DNA from: Aquarana catesbeiana
Taxonomy: Eukaryota > Chordata > Amphibia > Anura > Ranidae
Direction: 5' to 3'
Length of the DNA stretch: 64,000 bases
Assembly: GCF_042186555.1 (NCBI RefSeq)
Contig: NC_133332.1
Coordinates: 237,138,015-237,202,014, forward strand
The first letter of the stretch is position 1. Each line of letters opens with the position of its first letter. Shown here piece after piece: positions 10,964-21,659 of the stretch. Both the position numbers and the translations under genes were made by a program. A model generated the notes under the pieces. That model saw only the letters and a program-made list of their open reading frames with translations. It did not search any database and was not told where the DNA came from.

Positions 10964-12150
10964 GTGCCCCCCAAGGGGCATCCTCAGGATGCCCAAACTA
11001 GCCCATCTCTCTGGATACCTGTTGCGGAAGTTCTGTAACAGTCTAGGGGCATGTATGTTTCCTGCGGGTTCCCAGGAATTTTCCTCTGAAGAATACCCCC
11101 TCCATTTAACAAGAAATTGAGTTTGCCTACCTCTCTTCCGGCAGTCCAGGATGACTTCCACTTCATATTCCATGTCATTACCTATAGTGAAGGTGGAGGT
11201 GGCAACTCTTCCCTTCCTGAGAATGGGCTTGGCACAGCTGGTTTCAATAAGGAGACGTGGAACACCATGTGGATCTTGTAGGAAACTGGCAAAGCAAGTT
11301 CAAAAGCCACAGGGTTCACTTCTCTTTTAATCTCGACTGGTCCTAGCTTCCTGGAAGGACAAGAGAGTTTAAGGTTAATAGAGGACAGCCATACCTTGTC
11401 TCCCACCTTATAGATGGGGTTCCCTCTTGTTCTCATGTCATATTGCCTCTTGAAGTCTTCTTGAGCCTTCCGCATGGTTTCTTGGAGGACTTGATAATTC
11501 GTTTTAAAGAAACTTATCCTGTCTTGAATGGCTGGTGCTGAAGATTCAGGAATGGTGTTGGGTAGGAATGAAGGGTGAAAGCCGTAGTTAGCCCAGAAGG
11601 GTGACTGATTGGTGGCCGTGTGTATGGAGTTATATGCGTTACTCTGAGGATGGTAAGCAGAGAGACATACCTCAATTGACAGGATCTTGCAAAGGTTCCT
11701 CCAAAATCTAGAAGTGAATTGTACCCCTCTATCAGAGACAATGTTATCAGGTAGTCCGTGTGATTTGACCTTCTTTGATAAAGATTTTTGCTGTGTCCAC
11801 GACGGAAGGTGTACCTAGCATGAGCAGGAAGTGAGCCATTTTCAATAGTCTGTCCACTACCACCAAGATGGTCGTGAAATTCTCTGATGGAGGAAGATCA
11901 ACTATAAAGTCCATAGAGATATGTTTCCAGGGTTGCTCTGGGATTGGTAAGGGCCTTAACAAAGCCCAAGACTTGGTATTGGAACCTTTGTTGCGCTGGC
12001 ATATCAGACATGAGTTCACGTATTTCCTGCAATCTGATTTTAGGGAAGGCCACCACAGGTATTGCTGAACGAGGTCGATTGTCTTCCAAAAACCCGAAAT
12101 GCCCAGCAAGTTGGTGATCATGACATTTTTTCAGGGCTTGCAATCTGACT
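10958..12150 (-). pseudogene. Gypsy integrase with C-terminal chromodomain (frameshifted)
   Basis: The zinc-binding domain is split between frames: H-D-H-Q-L-A-G-H near 12120, then C-L-I-C-Q near 12010. The core follows with M-D-F-I-V-D-L-P and, in another frame, a D-R-G-V-Q-F-T block near 11730. Frame 11475-11182 carries the GPY/F-type segment (Y-K-V-G-D-K-V-W-L-S). Frame 11173-10958 is a clear chromodomain (E-Y-E-V-E-V-I-L-D ... F-L-V-K-W-R-G-Y ... S-W-E-P). In chromoviruses the chromodomain directs integration toward modified histones. At least three frame breaks. Confidence 0.85.
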
Positions 12151-12181
12151 TCTTGGGGGGCAAAAATTTTGTCCTGGTGCC

Positions 12182-12229
12182 TGTTAGAATATCAGAATTT
12201 ATGAATGGTTGAGTTCTTATAATAATTGA

Positions 12230-12283
<54 letters not shown>

Positions 12284-13160
12284 CTTCTGTGTATGGAAAA
12301 GGTGAAATTATATGAGGTTTTTATACTCGTTAAAGTTTATTTTGTTATAAGCTTCATAAACAGTTCTATGTACATCTCACATATGGATGTAATTTAGAGT
12401 GAGTCGACCATTCACCTGCCCCATCGTAAGAGATAAGGTTACATCCTTTTCCAAAGACATAAATTTCCAGTATGTTAAAAATATAAGTTCTTTCTTTACA
12501 TTACAATATTTCTTGTTTAGGATATTAATAAGAACACTGCATTTTAAATGTGTATATATACTGATATGTAGTAGGATTTTAGATGTTTATATTGTATAAG
12601 TTAAATGATTCTTATTTTAGCTACTCTCACATAGTTCATAGCCCCACCCTTAGGAATGTTGGAAAGAGTGACACCCATCTTTTTAGAAAGGTGGGAGGGA
12701 AAATGCTCATTCAAAATTCCCGTTTTTTCTGTGGGACGATAAGGAAAATACAAACCTTTAAACCAGCCTGAATAGGAAAAGGGAGGGGTTGGTTTTTTAG
12801 GAGTAGAAAAGCTTGTAACGGGAGGGGACAAAGGCTGACATTCATGCCAGCTCTCCATGAGCACATACTCACACACTTACATCTCAAGACAGTGATGCTA
12901 CTTTTACACACAGACATATCTGATTTAATCTTCATTTCAAGCATAAGAAACTTATTGATTCAATTTTTATATTCTATATTTTAACATTGTTTTTGTAACA
13001 TTTTATTACTTATTATTATTTATTACATTTTATGCTATTTTATTAGTAAATCAATTTTAGATTTTATACAAGAGAACTAAACGGATTTTCTTGGAACTTT
13101 TCTCATCAATATGAATTATTGAAATATAGTTATTATTACAGTAATAACTCGAATTCAACA
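12182..13160. repeat. Solo LTR with 5-bp target duplication GTGCC
   Basis: The 979-bp segment starts TGTTAGAATATC and ends GAATTCAACA, with TG...CA termini and a TGTT/AACA inverted end. GTGCC flanks it at 12177-12181 and 13161-13165, and Gypsy pol homology continues on both sides. It contains a (TA)n tract near its left end and no coding frame. This is the remnant of an LTR retroelement that entered the Gypsy element and lost its body by LTR-LTR recombination. A 5-bp duplication suits an ERV or Gypsy. Confidence 0.85.
12233..12279. repeat. (TA)n microsatellite
   Basis: About 47 bases of uninterrupted TA/AT alternation inside the solo LTR. Confidence 0.95.
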
Positions 13161-13230
13161 GTGCCACAAGAACCCTTCGTGATTTCTTAAGGCTGAGATT
13201 TCTGGCTCTGTGCATTGGAGAGAGGCTTGT

Positions 13231-14780
13231 TTAATAGATGCCCTTAGGTCTGGTTGAATTAACAAAACTTTTTACGTAGACAGTATTGTGCCAGGAGCGG
13301 TTTCTTCCAAGGGTGTCTGGGAACATCCGGGAAAGAGCATCGGCTTTTCCATTCTTGGATCCAGGGCGGTAAGTAATATGGAAATTTAACCTAGAAAATA
13401 AAAATGCCCACTGCACTTGACACTGTTTCGGACATCTGGCAATCCTCAAATATTCTAGGTTCTTGTGATCTGTGAAGATCATGATGGGATGTGCTGCACC
13501 TTCAAGCAAGTATCTCCACTCCTCCAAAGCTGTTTTAATAGCCAAAAGCTCCCGGTCTCTGACATCATAGTTCTTTTCTGGTTGGGTCATTTTCCATGAA
13601 GAAAAAGCTATGGGATGTAGCAGTGATTTGGGGCCCTGTCTTTGGGATAGGACAGCCCCTGTGGCCACTTCTGATGCGTCAACTTCCAAAACATAGGGCA
13701 AAGCAGGGTCAGGATGCTGAAGAACTGGTGTCGAAACAAATACAGCTTTGATTTTATCAAAGGCTGCCTTAGCCTCCGAGGACCATTGAAATCTGGGATG
13801 CAAACGGGTTAGTTGGGTAATCGGTGCGATAATAGCCGGGAAGTTCTTGATAAATCTTCTGTGAAAGTTTGAAAAACCGACAAATCTTTGAACACCCTTC
13901 TTGTCTGAAGGGGTAGACCATTCCAGGATAGCTTTTACTTTTTGGAGGTCCAACGCCTTTAGTAGAGATGATAAGTCCCAGGAATTGAACTGACCCCTTC
14001 TCAAAGTCACATTTTTCTGCTTTCACGTATAATGCATGTGTCCTTAGGGTAACTAATACCTTCTTCATGTGGACTCTATTGATTTTCAGGGTGGCTGAGA
14101 AAACAAGTATATTGTCCAGATATACAATGACGAAGTACGGTCTAGAAAAATATCGTTCACAAAGTGCTGGAACGTGGCTAGAGCGTTACAGAGTCCAAAC
14201 GGCATTACCAGATATTCAAAGTGTCTGAAACGTGTTCGGAATGCTGTCTTCCACTTGTCCCCCTCACGAATGGAACCAGGTTGTAGGCAACCCAAAAGTC
14301 CAGTTTAGAAAACACTTGAGCAGAACGGATTCATTGGAAATGCTCTGGGATAGGAGGGAGTGGGTAGCGATTTTTGATGTTAATTTTATTCAGCTCTCTG
14401 TAATCTACACAAGGCCTTAATGATTTATCCTTTTTCTTGACAAAGAAAATGCCGGCACCTGCAGGAGATAGTTCAGTTTCTGATAGAGGAAAAATACGAC
14501 CAAATGGAATTTCAGAACCTGGGAGCAATTCAATAGGACAGTCGTAGGGTGGAAGGGCGTCAGCTCCTTTTTTGTCAAACACGTCCAGAAATTCTGGGTA
14601 GGCAGGTGGTATATGTTGATTGGCACTGGAGACAGGTTGTAGGGTCAAACAGCTAGTACAGTCTCTAGAAATAGGGGCAAGGCAATGCTGCTGCAAATAT
14701 GTAGATGAGAACAGGATTTCATTCTGGGCCTCTAGGGGGGGGGGTGATTCCTTAGAGACATCCAGTGGGGGCGTGCTCAT
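13231..14780 (-). pseudogene. Gypsy reverse transcriptase and RNase H (defective)
   Basis: Frame 14780-14331 carries the RT N-terminus with C-V-D-Y-R-E-L-N. Frame 14295-14086 has [13 protein letters not shown]. The catalytic block at 14122-14111 translates Y-L-D-N, so the second Asp of YxDD is Asn. The thumb and RNase H follow in the frame ending 13231: F-V-G-F-S-N-F-H-R-R-F-I, V-D-A-S, D-R-E-L-L-A-I, F-T-D-H-K-N-L-E-Y-L and K-A-D-A-L-S-R, so all RNase H acidic residues are present. The frameshifts and the Asp-to-Asn change inactivate it. Confidence 0.9.
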
Positions 14781-15645
14781 TTATTCCAGATGCGCACACA
14801 TCCACACACTCACTGTTACAGTGAGTGCCTACGTTGCAGCGGTCAGAAGTAGCGGGTGGAATGCATACACACCCGCACTTCCGGGCCGCGTCTTCTGCGC
14901 ATGCCCTCAATCCTCTGGCGTGCGTGTAAGCGGAAGTGACGCCTGGGCTGGCCGGAACTCGCTGGTGGATCCCAAATTCACCCGCACTTCCTGTATATCG
15001 GAGCGGCGTGCGTTCCACCGGTGAAGGACAGCAGCTGAAGGCGCCACTGCATCTGGTATGGTTCACCCCATTATCCCCATAATATGCGGTAGATGTGGGG
15101 GTGGTACAGGTAGATTCTATGCCTGACCACCTCTGAATGGTAGACCAAACAGCCTCCCTATGTATTCTTCACCAGTCCATTAGGATTATTTACCAATCCA
15201 ATCATTAGCCATGCATGTGTGGGGTCACTGGCCTTAATCCCTATGGTGCTATACTATAGCGACTGGGTGCAGTTAGGGAGGGCCCCACAATGAAGATGGG
15301 CATGATCTGTGTGGGTGGGTGTGTTTTGTGTGGGTGGGTGCTGGTGGTGATTAGGATGCACAGACACACACATATGTAGAGGAGACCTTACATGTGAGCA
15401 GCCATTGCCCACTTAGGCTCTGAGGAAGGGGTTTCTGCCCTGAAACACGCCAGCCATCACTATATCCTCTTGACGTCAGGTCCTGATTTGTCAATGTTCA
15501 GAACTGCGTACCTGTAACATTGTCAATGCCTGTTATCCATACTCATTTGTGAGTATATATTTTGCTGTTTTACACTTCAATAAAACTTTACCAGTGGAAA
15601 TGCACTAAGTCGGTGCGCCCTCCTTTTCTCTTTTTTCTTTAGATT
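14775..15645 (+). mobile_element. Penelope-like fragment with degenerate hammerhead, nested in Gypsy
   Basis: About 870 bp with no retroelement coding frame interrupts the Gypsy element between RT and protease. A hammerhead-like motif lies at 15416-15455 on the plus strand. Downstream there is an A/T-rich stretch with cttcaataaaac. The same arrangement (hammerhead, then a caataaa-containing tail) occurs at 24.86-25.0 kb. Penelope-like elements are known to carry minimal type I hammerheads in their terminal repeats; membership here is inferred from the motif alone. No RT or GIY-YIG domain is present. Confidence 0.5.
15416..15455 (+). ncRNA. Degenerate hammerhead ribozyme
   Basis: Stem I strand GGCT (15416-15419), core CTGAGGA (15420-15426), stem II AGGG/CCCT (15427-15430 with 15438-15441), GAAA (15442-15445), then C-AC-G of a two-nucleotide-loop stem III, and stem I partner AGCC (15452-15455). 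The base before the cleavage position is C (GCC) where the core needs U (GUC-type). That breaks the A15.1-U16.1 pair, so activity is probably lost or weak. Confidence 0.55.
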
Positions 15646-15689
15646 GTGTGCTTGTAATCAGGGAACCCCCAGAATGACCGGAAACATGG

Positions 15690-16094
15690 GGGAGTTGGAA
15701 TTGTTCATCGTGGGGATTGACTGTGTTTCATGTGTAACGAGTCCAGAACTGGCAGGGAGCCATCAGCCAGATGTACTGTTAACTGCTGCTTCTTGCTAAC
15801 AAGGGGGACTCCAAGTCTTTTGGCCAAGGTTACATCCAGGAAGCAGCTACGGGCCCCTCAGTCAATGATAGCTGAGAGCCGGATCTCCTCTTCTGTCACC
15901 AGTAGGGAAACAGGGAGAACAAGGTGAGATGAGGTAAATCCTGACACTTGACAGTACATTGGAGGTTGATACGTTGGCTTACTGGGCCTGATGGGGCAAT
16001 TTCGTTGGAAATGTCCATTCCCCCCATAGTAGAGACAGAGGTTCGCTTGACGGCGATGGAGCTTTTCTTCTGGAGAAAGGGCTGAATGGACCAA
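15690..16094 (-). pseudogene. Gypsy nucleocapsid zinc knuckle and protease (stop at active site)
   Basis: The frame from 16094 contains a knuckle-like C-L-Y-Y-G-G-N-G-H-F-Q-R-N-C in which the second Cys is Tyr. It runs into a protease start, A-I-I-D, and stops at TGA exactly where the Ser or Thr of the D-S/T-G triplet should be. The frame reopens after the stop with G-A-R-S-C-F-L-D-V-T, typical Gypsy protease sequence, down to about 15690. Confidence 0.75.
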
Positions 16095-16711
16095 GTCGAT
16101 CTGCCTGGGCTTAACTTCGAATGCGGGAAGGCTGGAAGGACCAGGTGTTGGAAGGAAGGGACCTCAGGTAACATCCGGGTTGATTGGAAGGTCTGGGAAC
16201 TCTCGGGACGACATTCTCGCAAGTGTCTGTCCAGCTGTATGGTCAACTGGATGAGGCCCTCCAAGTTAGCCGGGGCTGCAACTCTATCTAATTCATCCTT
16301 GAGGGATTCAGACAAGCCCAGCTGGTATTGGTACTTTAGGGCAACTTCATTCCAGCATGTATCTGCAGCCCCTGTGTGGAAGTCCACTGTGTAATCTTCT
16401 GCGGGGCACTGCCCCTGCTGCAAGGTGTGCAGGGCATTTTCGGCTGTGGCCATACATTGGGGGTCATCGTATAGCTGAGCCATGGCCCGCAAAAAAGCAT
16501 TAACAGAGTCAATGATGGGACTGTTTTGTTCAAACAGGCCGTGGGCCCAGACCTGGGGTTCATCCGAGAGTAAGGATATGATGAATCCCACTTTTATGTT
16601 TTCTATAGAGAAAGTTCTTGGTTGAAGAGCCAGGTATAGCAGACAGGCATTTTTAAAGGCCCTAAGTTTTCTTCGGTCCCCCAAGAAACGTTCAGGAGAT
16701 GGGATCAGCAC
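15896..16711 (-). CDS. Gypsy Gag polyprotein fragment (271 aa)
   Basis: This open 271-aa frame starts with an in-frame ATG at 16711. It has the Metaviridae capsid pattern: P-x-x-F-x-G-D near the start, then a helical region with V-G-F-I-I-S-L-L-S and a W-A-H-G block, as in Gypsy Gag and the domesticated RTL/PNMA proteins. From about residue 190 the frame departs from the zinc-knuckle frame (16094-15858), so its last ~70 residues are probably out-of-frame read-through. Gag forms the virus-like particle. Identification as capsid rests on these motifs and on its place upstream of protease and RT. Confidence 0.75.
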   Translation of the reverse strand: MLIPSPERFLGDRRKLRAFKNACLLYLALQPRTFSIENIKVGFIISLLSDEPQVWAHGLFEQNSPIIDSVNAFLRAMAQLYDDPQCMATAENALHTLQQGQCPAEDYTVDFHTGAADTCWNEVALKYQYQLGLSESLKDELDRVAAPANLEGLIQLTIQLDRHLRECRPESSQTFQSTRMLPEVPSFQHLVLPAFPHSKLSPGRSTWSIQPFLQKKSSIAVKRTSVSTMGGMDISNEIAPSGPVSQRINLQCTVKCQDLPHLTLFSLFPYW

Positions 16712-16789
16712 TGTGTGGGTGGAAGTGGTGTAGCAGCAGAAGAAGCCCTGGCAGAAGAGCGTCCCAGATCAGGATAAGCAGGAGCCAGG

Positions 16790-17159
16790 AACAAATGTTG
16801 CAGATGACTTTCTTCTGTTTCTTATTATCCCTCTGAAACCAGTATGGGGCAAACTTAAGCCAATTTTCCCCTCCGTCTTTCATGTATTTCATATCCCACT
16901 GAGGGTCTCCTGAAAACCATGGGAAAGCCTTCTTGTCACCAGACATAAGCCTTTCACCATATCCATATGAAATTCATCACTATCTCCATCTCGGGGGAAG
17001 GGATCACTACTATGCATAGTTTCAGTCCACCCTGCTAAATTTGACACCCAAGGATTTATAAATTCATAATCAGTACCACAATCCCTAGCAACATAATCCT
17101 TACAAGTTTCCCTGGGGTTAAGGGGAGACGGAGCCTCTTTACCATGTTCTTGACCCATA
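16790..17159 (-). pseudogene. ERV Gag N-terminus (matrix-like)
   Basis: The ATG at 17159 gives Met-Gly-Gln, a possible N-myristoylation signal as in retroviral matrix proteins. About 66 residues follow, rich in acidic and aromatic positions, and the sequence then continues in another frame (about 16946-16790) with W-F-S-G-D-P and a basic cluster. An upstream in-frame ATG at 17203 would extend it by 15 residues (M-E-E-A-V-V...), but the Gly at position 2 favours 17159. The gene is interrupted at about 16790 by the Gypsy element and resumes at 10418. Confidence 0.6.
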
Positions 17160-17506
17160 TTACAGTGAACGAGAGGCTGTTTTACCACTACAGCTTCTTC
17201 CATGCAATAAATTATGTTATACTTCTATGCAACAGAAAAACAAAGCAAACAGAGGTTTGGGTCACGGTGGTGGTTACCTCATTGACTCTTTCTCTCCTTC
17301 TCAAAAGGAGTTACAGTACTGTTTTGCCTAATGTTAATGAATCCTCTTTCTAGGACTCTCAGGTCTCCCAAAGACCATTCACACATTAAGGCATGGTCCG
17401 TCTCCTTTCTATCTAAATTTTAAGGGACTAAAGATTTATCAGAGTCGAGGCAAGAAAATAATTGGTCAAATAAGACAGAAGTTTACTTACCACAGATGAT
17501 TGCTTT

Positions 17507-17524
17507 ATCCCAGAAAAGCCCCCA
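17507..17524 (-). other. ERV primer-binding site, tRNA-Pro-like
   Basis: Minus-strand TGGGGGCTTTTCTGGGAT lies two bases inside the LTR edge at 17527. It resembles the 3' end complement of tRNA-Pro used by many gammaretrovirus-like elements, with differences in the middle. Its place between LTR and gag is as expected. Confidence 0.7.
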
Positions 17525-17526
17525 TT

Positions 17527-17931
17527 TGAAAGGAATTATACACCTTGACGACCACCCTGGTTATGCAGGCCAACCACCGGGACACTCAGATCCGTGAGAC
17601 ACCACATGACACGAGAAACAGGCTTGAGTGTGTTCATAAGATGTCTGATTTTAATGAGGAAGACAATGGCTTATATGCAAGTAAAACAAAGAAGGGAGAG
17701 GCTGAATATAAGGCATATGTGTCTTAAGGGTTATACAAGCTTACTCAGTACTTCCTTATCATCACGAATTAGGCTGTTGAAAAGAGAAACAGAAATTGCC
17801 TATGTCTTTACAGGAAATAGGAAGCTGTTCCGGGAATCGGCCTAACCACAATAACAAAGGAAGTGGTTCTATGCAAACTGAAGTTAGGCTGTTTATGGCA
17901 AAACTCATACATACAGAAGTTCATTTCTACA
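17527..17931 (-). repeat. ERV 5' LTR (outer boundary approximate)
   Basis: The inner edge is set by the primer-binding site: plus-strand TG at 17527, two bases from it. On the minus strand the LTR contains a TATA-like TTGCATATAAGCC near 17680 and, downstream, a U5-like region. The outer edge is placed at TGTAGAAATGAAC (minus strand, 17931) because it starts with TG and gives a reasonable U3 length. No second LTR is in the window to confirm it. Confidence 0.6.
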
Positions 17932-18689
17932 AAAAGAAAATGGAGTGGAATCTAAAATGGAGTCAATTGTTTATACATTCTCTTACATGGTTTAAAGAAC
18001 CGTTGCGTTTTATTTGCCAATATTGGCTGTAAGGTATTGAGTTGATTAGGGGCCTAGGATGAAAACTGGAGGAGTGGTGTTCCCTGCTGTTGACTACCTG
18101 AATAGCTTACAAGAGAGCATGTTTTGAGTATATTTATAGATTTAGACTCATTGTGATTCAAAGCAGCCAATAACGTGTAGTAAAAGCCTTAATAAAGCCT
18201 TTTAACGGCAAGTCACTGGTGTGTTGGTTTTTTCCTCAGTATCTTTTTAGCAATGTAGTGCACCAGAATGCATATATGTTGTGTTGCGCTCTGAGGGGTC
18301 ATGCGTTAACTTCCACTGTACAGTGCATTGAGTTACATTCACAATGAATGGGGCTGCAAAATACTGTATATAGAACAGGTGCATGCATTGCCACAATACA
18401 CAAGTGTGAATGAAACCATAGATGCAGTATACAGTAACTTACAATATAATGTCTGGTTTACAATATTGGAGAAAAACTATCATGCTTTTTATTCAATTTA
18501 AATTTTTTGACGGTGTACTGATTTTTACAGTTTATGAACTCATAAAACATATCAGTTCTTAGCATCTTTTATCTAATAGTATAAAGTCTGTATTTTTATA
18601 AAAAAAAAATTATTATGAAGGGTACATTAATGACATTCGACTTTCCAATGAGGAAAAACAACACCAATTTTATACTTCCTGGTTCTAAA
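17932..18689. other. No recognised feature
   Basis: AT-rich sequence without convincing ORFs or terminal repeats. It may include ERV flank and old repeat debris. Confidence 0.6.
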
Positions 18690-19110
18690 GGCAGAAGGCT
18701 TTTTTAGCTTAATGTATTATTTGCATTAGGGTGAAAAACCTTCTGCATACACCTCCCTCCCTCATACTTACCTGAGCCCGATCTCGATCCAGTGATGTGC
18801 ATGAGAGCAGTGGATCTTTCTCCCTCCTCATTGGCTCAGAGACAGCAGTGTGAGCCATTGGCCCTCACTGCTGTCCATCACAGCCAGTGAGGAGGGAGCG
18901 GTAGGGGAGGGGCCGAGGTGTGCTCTGTGTGTCTTGGACACATAGAGCGGGGCACAGGAGCAAACACACATGAGTGCCCCCAGAGCAAGTGTCATGCTAT
19001 GGGGGGACTCAAGAAGAGGAGGATCTGGGCTGCTCTGTACAAAACCATTGCACAGACCAGGTAAGTATACCATGTTTGTATTTTTTTTATAAAAATGAGC
19101 ATTTACTCTG
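18690..19110. mobile_element. GC-rich MITE-like repeat related to the 4.9-5.4 kb element
   Basis: A GC-rich core flanked by agaaggctttttt...gcattagggtgaaaaacctt at the left and ggtaagtatac...ttttttt at the right. The gcattaRggtgaaaaa block is shared with 5350-5372. The ends are decayed, so the boundaries are approximate. Confidence 0.5.
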
Positions 19111-19370
19111 AAATGTAGATGGGAAATAATCATCACCAGTATTTTTCCTTTTTGTTGGTTTATTTTTTTTTATTTGTTTTCTTTATTGGGTTATGTGTAT
19201 CTGTTATACACTGAAATGCATGATTACCCTGTATACTATTGCATAAAACTCAAAAAATGTTTCCAAATAAATTAAAAAGAAAGAGCATTTACAATCAATT
19301 TAAACAGTGCAATATTACAGAATTAGTGCACGCTAAAAACTGTTCAATTCTATGCCATGAAATGTGATTC

Positions 19371-19837
19371 TTAAAGAGGAACTGCAGTCTGCTCACCTGC
19401 TCTGCTCATCTTTGCCATTCTTAAGCTTCTCTCCAACCACTTTGCATATTATTTTATATACACTGTGATTCTGTACTTGCCCAATATGCTGCAGAAATCT
19501 CCCTCCACTGAGTCTGGCTGCATCCATTTTAACTGTGGGCTCAGCTGAAGTTGCTGCCTGTTCACTTCCTGGATTTACACAGAGGCACGCCTCCAGCTCT
19601 GCAGCTCTCATTGGCCCTCTTATGAATCATCACCCCTCCCTTCCTTGCAAACTCTCACGAGAATGAGAGAGACAGAGCTGTGCATGATGTCTTAAGCCTA
19701 GGCTAATGACCAGACAAGAAACCGGAAGTGGGCTGTATAAGGTGTTTACTGGCAGAAAAAATGTTTTACTATCCAAAGTTGAAACAACAAGGGCAGAAGA
19801 TTTAATAGATGAAAAAATTACTAAAGGTCCGCTTTAA
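19371..19837. mobile_element. TTAA-flanked MITE (piggyBac-like ends)
   Basis: It starts TTAAAGAGGAACTGCAG and ends AAAGGTCCGCTTTAA: inverted ends differing by a few bases, and TTAA at both edges, the target site of piggyBac transposons. 467 bp, no coding frame. Superfamily assignment is inferred from the TTAA edges. Confidence 0.65.
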
Positions 19838-20103
19838 GTTAATGTGCATATTTATTATTTTCATCTCTCTAATTTATTGTGCTAAAGATATTTTCTAAAT
19901 AAAAAGTAACCTTGAAACATTGACTGAAGCTGCCTTTTATTGCATTTGGTTATTTTATACATTCTATCCTAAAAGAAAGCGCCAAGGGTAACCTTATTTT
20001 GAAAATCATTTAGCTGTAAAATTTTGGCCATTTACCAAGTTCTGCACATGTGAGTGTCACAGCCCCATGTGGACTCAGCATTGCTATGATTGATTACACA
20101 TGA

Positions 20104-20740
20104 CATTAACCATTTGAAGGCCGGCATGTTAAACCCCCTTCCTGTTCAGGCCATTTTTCAGTTTTCAGCACTGTCATACTTTGGCTGACGTTTACTCGGC
20201 CATGCATCATTGAGCCCGAAATAATTTTATATCTTTTTTTTTTGGACAGATAGAGCTTTTTGCTGGTATTTAATCACTACTGGGCTTTTTATTTTTTGCT
20301 ATATCATTTTGAAAACTTTTTTAAGCATCACAAACCTTAGATCCCCTTAGTTTCTGCCATAAAAAATTGCAAATAAATAATCTTTCTTCATAAATCTAGG
20401 CCAAAATGCATACTGCTACATTTCTTTGGAAAAAAATAAAACAAATCCAGTAAGTGTGCATTATTTAGTCTGCGTGAAAGTTATAACATCTACAAACTAT
20501 GGTATACTGTATTTAGAATATTTAAAATGACCAACCCTGATCAATGCCAGGATATTACAAATGACCCCAAAATGACTGTACTGTACAGTGCAAGAAATAT
20601 AGCTCGAAACATGGTAAGATTTTGAAGGTGTATTTTTTTTGCTACAATTTTTGCTGAAAATGAAAAAAGTTTAAAAAAAAGATTCTATTTCACAAAGTTG
20701 TTATTTTAACAAGTTATTTCTTACTCCTGGCCAATGTTGG
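20104..20740. mobile_element. Old copy of the TTAACCACTT repeat family
   Basis: It begins ttaaccatttgaaggcc. Blocks such as ggtatttaatcac, tctaggccaaaatg and gcgtgaaagttataac match, in order and with many substitutions, the younger copies at 32408 and 51603. The right end is not recognisable. Confidence 0.65.
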
Positions 20741-21604
20741 CCCGTCCATTAGGGGCGCCCGGGCATCGCCCCCTCTCTCCAGCCAACCCCTCTATTTAGA
20801 ATGAATAGATTCATGCATTGCATTGCCGCTACCACCCCCTATTCAGGCACCCGGCCCCTTGCTGGGCGCCTGAATTACAGCGGCGGGGGCGTATTTTTGA
20901 AGCACCTGATTAAAGCAATAGGCTCTACTGGGCTTCAAAAAAGGTGGACTCGTGGAGCAGAGCATTGCGCTACGAGCCCACCCAGGTGTTACAACCAGGG
21001 GCGTAGATAAGGGGGGTCAGGGGGGTTGAAACCCCCCCAGAACCTCCGTACATGGCACAGCGGCTAGGCTATTGTACCTTTAAGCTGCAGGACTGGGACG
21101 GGAAACGCACAGTCATGCTTTCGCTGGGTATAATAAATGTGAGTTCCAGACTGTTCGTTTATTGTACGGGCAGCTCAGGACTCAGTATAGTGCAGGGTGA
21201 TGTCATGTGGGAGGGACTGGGGAAGCTTAAGCTACCCAATGGCTGATGAGGCAGAAGGGGGTGGTGCAGGCTTGCCTTCCAACTCCAAACTGACTTCGCT
21301 CCGGGTGGCACAGCTTCTGAGTGGATGATGTCACACTCGGGGTGCCGGAATTCGGATACAGGCTGTACGCTATCCCTGGTATTGTTTCAGCAGGATTTTT
21401 ACTTCACCGATCCAGGTCCCTACACCATCGGGTTTACCACCACCTGCACCTGCCACTGTTGTGAATCACCATCTGCACACCTGGCATTGGGTTCACTACA
21501 TGCATTTGGCATGGCTTTCTCCCTGTCACCGCATTATATCTTATGGCGAACCACAGCGCTAAGTAAGCACTGCATGTTAGATGTCATGTTTACAGTGGTT
21601 AACT
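20741..21604. other. No recognised gene; GC-rich repeat debris
   Basis: Contains GC-rich stretches (about 20740-20900 and 21000-21070) and weak ORFs without recognisable domains. No terminal repeats found. Confidence 0.5.
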
Positions 21605-21608
21605 GCAT

Positions 21609-21609
<1 letters not shown>

Positions 21610-21657
<48 letters not shown>
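21610..21657. repeat. (TA)n microsatellite
   Basis: About 45 bases of TA alternation, immediately left of the minisatellite. It sits in the middle of a segment that recurs without the long TA run at 22184-22285. Confidence 0.95.

Positions 21658-21659
<2 letters not shown>

Larger units (their letters stand above)
10430..16790 (-). mobile_element. Gypsy/Metaviridae chromodomain retrotransposon nested in ERV gag
   Basis: Minus-strand order: Gag (16711-15896), zinc knuckle and protease (16094-15690), RT (14780-13770), RNase H (to 13231), integrase (about 12150-11182), chromodomain (11173-10974), polypurine tract and LTR (10963 to about 10440). ERV Gag sequence lies on both sides (10418 and 16790). 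The left boundary is approximate. No LTR is seen at the right (5') end, so that end is deleted or was never complete. A solo LTR and a Penelope-like fragment lie inside it. Confidence 0.85.
2256..17931 (-). mobile_element. Endogenous retrovirus, heavily interrupted
   Basis: In minus-strand order there are an LTR (17931-17527), a primer-binding site (17524-17507), a Gag start with Met-Gly-Gln (17159), the rest of Gag with a Pro-rich segment and zinc knuckle (10418-8927), protease (8984-8664), RT in two pieces (about 8590-8151 and 4266-3851) and integrase (2895-2279). No env or 3' LTR is visible. A Gypsy element, a LINE and smaller elements split it. Gene order, the tRNA-Pro-like primer site and the YVDD motif suggest a gammaretrovirus/class I-like provirus; that is inference from motifs. 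Every gene is broken. Confidence 0.8.
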
